Of a stretch of 64,000 nt of DNA, positions 17,382 to 24,015 are shown in pieces; position 1 is the stretch's first letter; the number at the start of each line of letters is the position of its first letter. Under the pieces are notes generated by a model. It did no database searches and was not told the DNA's origin. It saw only the letters and a list, made by a program, of their open reading frames with translations. Source of the DNA: Bacteroidales bacterium UBA2861 (lineage in GTDB: Bacteria > Bacteroidota > Bacteroidia > Bacteroidales > UBA932); NCBI GenBank assembly GCA_002350615.1, contig DEFD01000039.1:6806-70805 (forward strand), written 5' to 3'. A program made the position numbers and the translations under genes.

Positions 17382-18244
17382 CAATAAATCACAAAGTCTT
17401 TATGGTCCAGTGCGTTCGTAAGCAAGTCCTGTTCCAATTTTTCAAGAAGGTCGCGTTTGCGCTCGCTGAGGATGTTTTCCCTGATGGAGGGAATGCAGTA
17501 TTCAATGGGCGCGACGCCTTCCGACTGGAGTTCGAAGACATACATCGCCTTTATGTCCCCGCGGTCGTCGGAAGACTGCTCTATCATGCCCGCACGCATC
17601 TGCGAAAGCATCGTGGCATAATCCAGGTTGAACTCCCTTGCGAGGACTCCGGCGTCCATCCATTCCGAAGACTTGTCGAAATATCGCAGGGCGCTCAGAT
17701 AGGCGAGGCTGTCCAGCGCCACCAGGTCCTCCCCTTCCTTGCAGCCCAGCCTGCTGAGGATCTCACCTTTGTTGGGAGAATCTTTCATCAGATGGACGAA
17801 GCGGACCTTGAGAATCGGCCTTTGCAGGGTATAGCTTTCCTTATGGTCGGCGAAGTACTTGTCTATCTGGGCTTTAGTGATGAGGGTGTCAAGCCTTTCA
17901 TTTATATACCGCTGCTCGAAACGGTATTTGAGCAGGGACCTTCGGTACTCCTCAAGCTCCTTGGTGACGTCTTTCTGGCTCTTCGAGAGCTGCTCCTCGG
18001 CGGTTTTGGTGTAGAGGATTTCTGTGGCCCAGGAGTTTATGTAGCGATAGGCCAGATTGATGGAATCTTCCTGCGACACCCCGTCGGGGATGTATTTGTT
18101 GAGTTCGGAGAGATACAGTCTCTGGCGGCCAGCCTTGGCAACCACCTTGTCGTCGTGTTTGAGCCTGCCCAGCATCGTGCATGAAGGAGCGGCGGCAAGC
18201 AGCGTCAGAAGCAGCGGAATGTATATCTTTTTACAAACGGCCAT
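17381..18244 (-). CDS. SurA/PpiC-related lipoprotein without a recognisable parvulin domain
   Basis: A 287-residue lipoprotein (start MAVCKKIYIP, lipid Cys22 in AAPSC). It resembles the helical chaperone part of SurA/PrsA proteins: DKVVAKAGRQRLYLSELNKYI at the N-terminus is the usual SurA_N opening, followed by long helices and ILSERKRDLLEKLEQDLL near the end. A short degenerate stretch (YTLQRPILKVRFVHLMK) stands where a parvulin domain would begin, but the catalytic pattern is not visible. It is the first gene of the chaperone/SurA/OstA unit and probably helps deliver outer-membrane proteins. Function is inferred from context and remote resemblance. Confidence 0.7.
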   Translation of the reverse strand: MAVCKKIYIPLLLTLLAAAPSCTMLGRLKHDDKVVAKAGRQRLYLSELNKYIPDGVSQEDSINLAYRYINSWATEILYTKTAEEQLSKSQKDVTKELEEYRRSLLKYRFEQRYINERLDTLITKAQIDKYFADHKESYTLQRPILKVRFVHLMKDSPNKGEILSRLGCKEGEDLVALDSLAYLSALRYFDKSSEWMDAGVLAREFNLDYATMLSQMRAGMIEQSSDDRGDIKAMYVFELQSEGVAPIEYCIPSIRENILSERKRDLLEKLEQDLLTNALDHKDFVIY

Positions 18245-18246
18245 AT

Positions 18247-18277
18247 TTTGCAAAGTTAACAAAAATTCATACATTTG
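18247..18277. promoter_or_regulatory. Overlapping divergent promoters between the chaperone unit and the NlpC/P60 gene
   Basis: Plus strand: TTTG at 18247-18250, 19 bases, then TACATTTG at 18270-18277, an exact Bacteroidales promoter for the NlpC/P60 gene. Its ATG begins five bases later, so the transcript is nearly leaderless. Minus strand: TAACTTTG, read from 18258 down to 18251, is a -7 box for the chaperone unit, seven bases before that ATG (18244). Confidence 0.65.
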
Positions 18278-18282
18278 TGTAA

Positions 18283-19347
18283 ATGAGATTCAAGAGCATC
18301 CCCCTGGTCATATTATTGTTCAGCTGCTTTGCTGCGTGCAGGGCGGAAGGACGCTATGCGCTGGTGAACGCCAGCAATGTTTTTCTCCGCGAAGAGGCAA
18401 GATACGGCAGCGAATGTGTAAGCCAGAGCCGAATGGGCACTCTCGTAGAAGTCCTTGAACAGCAGGGATACTGGGTTCGTGTGCGCACTCCGGAGCCCTA
18501 CGAAGGGTGGATCAACGAACTTGCGCTGGCACCTGTCAAGGCCCTGGATGCGGCCCAACAGGCCTCCATGCATGAATTCAGCCCCAAGCTCCAGCCTTTC
18601 GGAGAAAAAGAGGCGAAACTCTGGCTGAAAGCGGATAAATACATCTGCACGGCTGAATACTCCCATATTTTCTCCGAGCCTTCGGAAGAGTCCGAAAGGC
18701 TGGGCGATTTCCTGATGAGCGACCTCGTAAAGGCGGCGGAAACTTCCGATGCCTCTGCAGGCGGGAAGCAGAGCCGGGCGGACTTGTCAGAATCCGGAGC
18801 GGAGTGGCTGCCGGTCACCCTTGCAGACGGCAGGCATGGATGGGTGAGAAGCCGGGACGTCCGGCCTTTCCGTGAATGGGCGGAAGATTACTGCTGGCAC
18901 AGGCTGAACAGCGGAGAAGATATGTCGGACAGCATAATTTCCCTGGCGAAACGCTTTCTCGGCATGCCTTATATGTGGGGCGGGATGAGCGTCGGACATT
19001 TCGACTGCAGCGGTCTCACGGGCTTCTGCTATTTCATGAACGGAATCCTTCTCCCCCGCGACGCTTCACAGCAGGTGAAGTGCGGGGTCGAGGTACCCAG
19101 GAACCGCATGCGGCCCGGCGACCTCGTCTTCTTCGGCGACAGCCGCGTGTCCCATGTGGCAATCTACATCGGCGACGGTCGCATAATCCACTCTTCGCAG
19201 GTGGTGAGGATCAATTCCCTCAAGCCTTCGGAACCCGATTATTACGGCCGGAACATCCTCGCCGTACGCAGGATACTCGGCCATCTTGACGAAGGCAGCG
19301 ACGGCTTCAAGGCCATCACAATCATCGACAGTCCGAAGTATTTTTAA
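18283..19347 (+). CDS. NlpC/P60 peptidoglycan hydrolase with SH3-like domains, lipoprotein
   Basis: Predicted cell-wall endopeptidase that cuts the gamma-D-Glu/diamino-acid bond in peptide stems. Of 354 residues the first 19 form a lipoprotein-type signal (FAAC, Cys19). Two bacterial SH3-like stretches follow (about 25-85 with NVFLREEARYG, and about 120-195 ending GRHGWVRSRDVRPF). The NlpC/P60 domain covers about 215-335. The catalytic triad is Cys242 in HFDCSG, His291 in SHVAIYIGDG and His303 in RIIHSS. Length and domain order match YkfC-like enzymes of Bacteroidales. It is transcribed alone and ends in a shared hairpin facing the BACON operon. Confidence 0.92.
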   Translation: MRFKSIPLVILLFSCFAACRAEGRYALVNASNVFLREEARYGSECVSQSRMGTLVEVLEQQGYWVRVRTPEPYEGWINELALAPVKALDAAQQASMHEFSPKLQPFGEKEAKLWLKADKYICTAEYSHIFSEPSEESERLGDFLMSDLVKAAETSDASAGGKQSRADLSESGAEWLPVTLADGRHGWVRSRDVRPFREWAEDYCWHRLNSGEDMSDSIISLAKRFLGMPYMWGGMSVGHFDCSGLTGFCYFMNGILLPRDASQQVKCGVEVPRNRMRPGDLVFFGDSRVSHVAIYIGDGRIIHSSQVVRINSLKPSEPDYYGRNILAVRRILGHLDEGSDGFKAITIIDSPKYF

Positions 19348-19358
19348 TGGAATAAAGA

Positions 19359-19380
19359 GGGCCGTGCATCAACACGGCCC
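19359..19380. terminator. Bidirectional hairpin between two convergent genes
   Basis: GGGCCGTG-CATCAA-CACGGCCC: a stem of about eight pairs, 11 bases after the NlpC/P60 stop and 7 bases from the end of the convergent BACON gene. It probably ends both transcripts. Confidence 0.75.
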
Positions 19381-19387
19381 CGATAAT

Positions 19388-21655
19388 CTATTCATATTCA
19401 AGCACAAGGTGCAGTGTCCGCATGGTTTTGTTCGCGGTGGGCGTAATGCGGTAGGATGTTCCGTTCTCGGTATCTGAAAGCGTCCACACTCCGGGAGCGC
19501 CTCCCTTTACGTAGCTGCCTTCGGCACGGTCCGCGAAAGCTCCTCCGCTCACCACTTCGCCGGCAGTCGTCACAATATTGGGATTGGTATTTGCATTTCC
19601 GTCGGCAATGGAGACCTTGACCAGCTTGTGGCCTGCAATTGCAGGAGTCTCGATATAGCAGGCGGTTCCTGCTCCGATCCTCCAGCCATAGCCGTCTTCG
19701 GTCATATTGTCGGCCGCTGCATTGTAGCCCACCGTGTAAGCCCCCGCCTTGTAAGTGCCGGAGCCGCTGTGGCCGGTTTCAGTGTACGCAGCCTCTTCGA
19801 ACGGCCAGCAGAGCGCGGAACGGTCGAAAGTGCGGAACTCGAAAGCCAGGATCTTTGCCGGCTGCTGGGTAAGTTCCACGCTTACCGTCTGCTCTCCCTC
19901 GACGAGCACTTCCACCACCACTTTCTTTTCGGTGTCAAAAGAAGTGTTCTGACCGACAGATACATAAATGACCGACTCGCCGGCTTCGCCCGATGTCTGG
20001 CTCAGGGCGGCTCCGCTTGCAGTGGTGCCTTCTCCGAGCCTCGCAGTCCAGGATTTGCTGGCCGTGATATAGACCGGGCGCCTGCCGTGCAGGGCGTTGG
20101 CCTTGTCCGGGTTGCAACCAATAGAACTCAGCACTCCCGGTTCCACATACCAGCTGGCGCCCTTGTCCGCAAGCTTAACTTCCGTGCTTGCGGGATCGGG
20201 GGTAGGATCAGGGACCGAAGGCTCGGCATACTCGAACACGAGATGCATTACGCGCATTGTCTTGTCGGCATTGCAGACAATCCTGTACGATGTGCCGGCC
20301 TCTGTCTCGGGCAGGGTCCATGTGGCGGGAACATTCCGGGTAAACGGCCCGTCAAGGTCGTCTGCGCCACCCTTCTTTATGACTGTCATCGCATCGTCGG
20401 CTGTGGTAATCGTGGGAGCGTAACCAACATTGTAGTCGGCTATAGTCACTTTGGCAAGCCTGCGGCCTTCGATGGCCGGGGTCTGTATCCATCCGCCGAC
20501 ACCCTTGCCTATGCGCCAGCCGTACTTGGACTCTATCATGCAGTCGGTAATCGCATTGTAGGCCACGGTATAGCCTGCAACGGTAAACTGTCCGGGGCCC
20601 CTGTCACCCGCCTCTGTGGCAGGAGTCTGGTCAAAGGGCCAGGATGCCTCGGTGTTGGCCTGATCGCGGAATTCAAAAGCGAGGATCGAGCCCTTTTCCT
20701 GGGCCAGGCTCACCGTAACCGGATCAATGCCCGTGGCTTCGAATACGATTTCTATGGCTTTGCGGTTGTCCAGATCCTTGTTGGGGCCCGCCGTCACTTC
20801 GAACTTGTCCAGGTCGCCGGTTCCGGAACTTGTCTTGAGGCTTACGCCGGAAGCCGTGGTTCCGCTGCCGAGTTTAGCCGTCCAGGGGACGTTGGACTTC
20901 ACCGAGAACCATCTGGTTCCGCCAAGCGAACTGAATACGGACGGATCCACATATACTCCGGCTTCGGGAATTTCAGCCTTCAGTTCAGGCACCAGATCGG
21001 CAGCCTTCTGGTTCAGCACGACCTCGATGTCGGTACATCCCGCGGCCGATATCACCACGGTGGCGGAAACGGCTTCGAGGCTCTTGTTCTCGGCGACTGT
21101 CGCAGTAATGCTTCCATTGCCGCTGCCGGCGGTCTTGTCAAGTGTCACCGAGGCGCTTCCCCCATCCTTTACGACCGCCGTCCAGGCAGTGTTAGACAGG
21201 ACTTCGATCACGACATCCGCACCGGAATTAGCTATGTCGTCCACGGGGTTCGGCGAGCTTACGGAGATGCTTGCGGGAGCGCCGCTCTGCACTATCACCA
21301 GCGGCACCAGGTCGGCCTGGGGATCGTCCGGAACCACATAGAGGGTGTATTCACGGGCATCCATAAGATTATATGCCGCAATGGTCAGGGTAACCTGCAC
21401 ATCGACTGCGTTTTTCCCCTCTTCGCCTCCGGCAAGAGGGTCCGCCGAAATCCAGTCGCAGGATTCAGGCATTTCGATCTTCCAGCTGCGGTTGGACGTT
21501 ACCGTGAAAACCGGCTGCGCGGCTTCGCAGGAGAGTTTGAGAGAATCCGTACTCAGGCTGAGAACGGGTTCCACGGTCTTTTCTTTCCCTTCTTTGTCGC
21601 AGGAAAAGAACAGCAGGGCGGCAGCAACTGCCGCAAGGCAATACTTGAATTTCAT
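19388..21655 (-). CDS. BACON-domain surface lipoprotein with two copies of a C-terminal module
   Basis: A 755-residue lipoprotein (FFSC, Cys19), last gene of the nuclease operon. Repeated BACON-type beta-sandwich domains fill much of it; the marker is TVTSNRSWKIEMPE, with similar LSNTAWTAVVKDG, VKSNVPWTAKLG and ITASKSWTARLG further on. Between and after them is a module of about 150 residues present twice: it opens ILAFEFR..., passes GYGWRIG...IQTPAI or IETPAI, and closes GTSYRI...KTMR...LVFEYA or LVLEYE. The same module ends the first gene of this operon. BACON domains are thought to bind carbohydrate or mucin. No catalytic site is visible, so it is probably a binding or capture protein working with SusD. 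Confidence 0.8.
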   Translation of the reverse strand: MKFKYCLAAVAAALLFFSCDKEGKEKTVEPVLSLSTDSLKLSCEAAQPVFTVTSNRSWKIEMPESCDWISADPLAGGEEGKNAVDVQVTLTIAAYNLMDAREYTLYVVPDDPQADLVPLVIVQSGAPASISVSSPNPVDDIANSGADVVIEVLSNTAWTAVVKDGGSASVTLDKTAGSGNGSITATVAENKSLEAVSATVVISAAGCTDIEVVLNQKAADLVPELKAEIPEAGVYVDPSVFSSLGGTRWFSVKSNVPWTAKLGSGTTASGVSLKTSSGTGDLDKFEVTAGPNKDLDNRKAIEIVFEATGIDPVTVSLAQEKGSILAFEFRDQANTEASWPFDQTPATEAGDRGPGQFTVAGYTVAYNAITDCMIESKYGWRIGKGVGGWIQTPAIEGRRLAKVTIADYNVGYAPTITTADDAMTVIKKGGADDLDGPFTRNVPATWTLPETEAGTSYRIVCNADKTMRVMHLVFEYAEPSVPDPTPDPASTEVKLADKGASWYVEPGVLSSIGCNPDKANALHGRRPVYITASKSWTARLGEGTTASGAALSQTSGEAGESVIYVSVGQNTSFDTEKKVVVEVLVEGEQTVSVELTQQPAKILAFEFRTFDRSALCWPFEEAAYTETGHSGSGTYKAGAYTVGYNAAADNMTEDGYGWRIGAGTACYIETPAIAGHKLVKVSIADGNANTNPNIVTTAGEVVSGGAFADRAEGSYVKGGAPGVWTLSDTENGTSYRITPTANKTMRTLHLVLEYE

Positions 21656-21660
21656 ATCTT

Positions 21661-22449
21661 TCAGTTGTTAAAATATTTATTCAGAAGAAAACCCAGCCTG
21701 TACCCGGATACCCGGAGGGCCTCCTGGGCGGCGGGTGTAAGTCTTTCTATGGTGTCGGGAGCAAGTTCCGCAGTGTACAGCGGATTCACCTCATACATCA
21801 CTTTGTCCCGGAGGCAGCATTCCTGCGCCCAGTCCTCGAAACTGCCGGAGCAGCATTCCTGCTTCTGCGAATCGGTGTAGGTATCGAGCGACGCGGCCGC
21901 GTCGGCAGCAGTCACTTTCTTGTAAATGCGGGAAGGGATCTTGTCCACCACCGTATGGTAGGTGGTAGTCTCGGACTCGAAAGTGCAGTCCCAATGGTTT
22001 TCCTCCGGCATTATATAGCCGTGGGCCAGGCAATGCATGTCCCCTACGATATGCACCAGCATACGGATATTGAAGATGAGCACCGAGTCGGTGAGGTCCA
22101 GACGGGAGCGGTAACGCAGGTTGTAGTCCACAAAGTGAAGTCCCGTGACACAGTCTCCCCCGCGCCACATCCGCCATCCCGGATCGTAGGCGTAGTCGTG
22201 GTTCATCGCCATGGTGTGATAAGAGTCGGTAAAGGCATACTCCTCATCGTGCCGGTGTTGGTCGGCCCAGGACGCTTCCTCTGCAAGACCGTCAGGAAAG
22301 AGGGCGGAGATGCGGGCGCTTGCACCGGTGCCGAGCTGCCTCAACGCGAGTTCGGCCACAATCTTATGGCCGGTGGATCCCCAGGCGCCAAGGTTCTGGC
22401 AGGCAGCAAGCGCAGCTGCGCACAGTATTATGTATCTTAAGCTTTTCAT
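21661..22449 (-). CDS. S1/P1 family zinc nuclease
   Basis: Exported single-strand-specific nuclease/3'-nucleotidase of the S1/P1 family (phospholipase C-like zinc fold). From MKSLRYIILC it is 262 residues with a signal peptide ending before W23, whose free N-terminus is a zinc ligand in this family. All nine expected ligands align: W23, H28, D63, H78, H133, D137, H143, H165, D169 (VHIVGDMHCLAH is the core). It starts by an ATGA overlap with the upstream paralogue and precedes the BACON gene by five bases. Likely job: cut DNA, RNA or 3'-nucleotides outside the cytoplasm before uptake. Confidence 0.9.
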   Translation of the reverse strand: MKSLRYIILCAAALAACQNLGAWGSTGHKIVAELALRQLGTGASARISALFPDGLAEEASWADQHRHDEEYAFTDSYHTMAMNHDYAYDPGWRMWRGGDCVTGLHFVDYNLRYRSRLDLTDSVLIFNIRMLVHIVGDMHCLAHGYIMPEENHWDCTFESETTTYHTVVDKIPSRIYKKVTAADAAASLDTYTDSQKQECCSGSFEDWAQECCLRDKVMYEVNPLYTAELAPDTIERLTPAAQEALRVSGYRLGFLLNKYFNN

Positions 22450-23213
22450 AGCGTTCCTCCATAATAAAGATTGAAAAGGTACGCCAGGCGGTAGCCTGCT
22501 TTCTGCACCGCAGTGCGCACCTGCCGCTCCGGAGCGGAAGCGAGACCGGCCGAGGCGGAGCAGTTTTCCTGCGCCCATTCTTCAAAGCTCTTTGCAGTGA
22601 TGCCCGCCGCTTCATCCGCGCTCAGGTTGCCTATGCTGAGGAGTATTCCGGAGAGGGAAAAGTTGCCGAAGGCTTCGGAGCAGACGGTGTCCATAAGGTC
22701 GTTCCCTTCGGAATCGGTCCATCTGCTTCCGGAAGGGGCAAGGGCGGGCAGCGAAAGGTTGTGGATATCCAGCACCATGTTGACCAATAGTGCGTGATAG
22801 AAATAGAGTTCCTCGTCGGGAAGTGTGAAACGGTCCAGATGCGACAGATAGTAGTGGGCGAAGCGAAGCCCGCGGAGGCAGTCGCCGCCATGCGCCTGGG
22901 TGGGATTGGGATCGTAAAAATATCTGCCGTTCATGTTCATTTTCCGCAATCCGGGCACGTAGGCATTGTATTTATCGATTGCAAGATAATCCTCCAGCGT
23001 GGCTGCGACGGAAGACAGGCCCTCCGGATACAGCAGGCTGACGCGGGCTTTGGCCTGGTCCGACATCTGGCTCCAGGCAAGCGCGCACACTATCCCGTTG
23101 CGGTCCAGTCCGACGGAAGCCGGCCGTCCGGTCCCTGCCCCGGAATTGTCTTTTCCGCAAGAGATGAACGCCAGCGCCAGAAATACCGGCAATAATGCAG
23201 TTTTGAAACGCAT
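22446..23213 (-). CDS. Catalytically dead S1/P1-nuclease-like lipoprotein
   Basis: A 255-residue paralogue of its two neighbours, recognisable from GGDCLRGLRFAHYYLSHLD, SFEEWAQENC and AGYRLAYLFNLYYGG. The metal site is gone: the N-terminal WGxTGH is replaced by LDRNG, the core HIVGDMHxPAH reads NMVLDIHNLSLPA, and the HTM histidine position falls in KMNMN. Only some aspartates remain. It is also a lipoprotein (FISC, Cys19), so unlike the active enzymes it is membrane-anchored. It lies between the two active genes, four bases after one and overlapping the other. A nucleic-acid-binding, scaffolding or regulatory role is inferred. The frame is intact, which argues against simple decay. Confidence 0.85.
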   Translation of the reverse strand: MRFKTALLPVFLALAFISCGKDNSGAGTGRPASVGLDRNGIVCALAWSQMSDQAKARVSLLYPEGLSSVAATLEDYLAIDKYNAYVPGLRKMNMNGRYFYDPNPTQAHGGDCLRGLRFAHYYLSHLDRFTLPDEELYFYHALLVNMVLDIHNLSLPALAPSGSRWTDSEGNDLMDTVCSEAFGNFSLSGILLSIGNLSADEAAGITAKSFEEWAQENCSASAGLASAPERQVRTAVQKAGYRLAYLFNLYYGGTL

Positions 23214-23217
23214 CCTT

Positions 23218-24015
23218 CTAATAATCAAAATATTTGTTAAGCAGGGCGGCCAGACGGTATCCTGCCGCCGTGAGGGCTTCGCGGCAGGCCGGAACAAGCC
23301 TCTCCTGCGTATCGGGAGAAAGTTCATAGGTGCCCACCGGGTTTATTTCGTAAAGGATGCGGTCCCGGGTGCAGCAATCCTGCGCCCAGTCGATAAAACT
23401 TCCGCCCTGCACGGCGGCAATCCTGTCCTGGTCCCACTTGTCCAGGTTACCCGCTATTTCACGGGACTTCTGGCCTTCGAACATATAGTCCGGCATAAGG
23501 TCCACGAGCCTGTGGTAGTTCTTGAGTTCCTCCCCGCGGTAGGTGCATTTCCATTTGTTGTTGGGCGCGTCTTTCAGGTAGGCGTGGGCCGGGCAGTGCA
23601 TGTCGCCAACTATATGGATGAGCATGCGGATGTTGAACACCACGACCGAATCGCTCAACTTGAGGGCTTCGCGGTGCGTAAGGTTATAGTCTATCACATT
23701 CAGGCCGGTGAGGCAGTCGCCGCCGGTGGGTTCGCGGTATGCCGGAGCATACACGTAATCGTCGGTCATCATCATGGTGTGATAATGGGTCGTGAAGGCG
23801 TAGATGTCGTCATGGCGGTGGACATCGGCCCAGGAAGCATCCTTCACGAAGCCTTCCGGCATATAATGTTGGATGTTGGCCTGAGCCTTGGCGCCAAGAT
23901 GCCTCTCGGCAAGGGCCACCACGGCCTTATGTCCGGTCTTTCCCCATCCCATGGCCGGTTGTGAGGCACATAGCAGAGCCAGCGCGGCCAGTGTCATAAA
24001 TGCGATTCTTCTCAT
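23218..24015 (-). CDS. S1/P1 family zinc nuclease
   Basis: Second active S1/P1-type nuclease, 265 residues. The signal peptide ends AMG just before W24. Expected zinc ligands are all present: W24, H29, D64, H79, H134, D138, H144, H168, D172; the core reads IHIVGDMHCPAH. The C-terminal part keeps the GGSFIDWAQDCCTRD stretch seen in the other two copies, so the three arose by tandem duplication. The ATG overlaps the stop of the membrane regulator (ATGA). The expected place of action is the periplasm or, if surface-exported, the cell surface. Confidence 0.92.
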   Translation of the reverse strand: MRRIAFMTLAALALLCASQPAMGWGKTGHKAVVALAERHLGAKAQANIQHYMPEGFVKDASWADVHRHDDIYAFTTHYHTMMMTDDYVYAPAYREPTGGDCLTGLNVIDYNLTHREALKLSDSVVVFNIRMLIHIVGDMHCPAHAYLKDAPNNKWKCTYRGEELKNYHRLVDLMPDYMFEGQKSREIAGNLDKWDQDRIAAVQGGSFIDWAQDCCTRDRILYEINPVGTYELSPDTQERLVPACREALTAAGYRLAALLNKYFDY

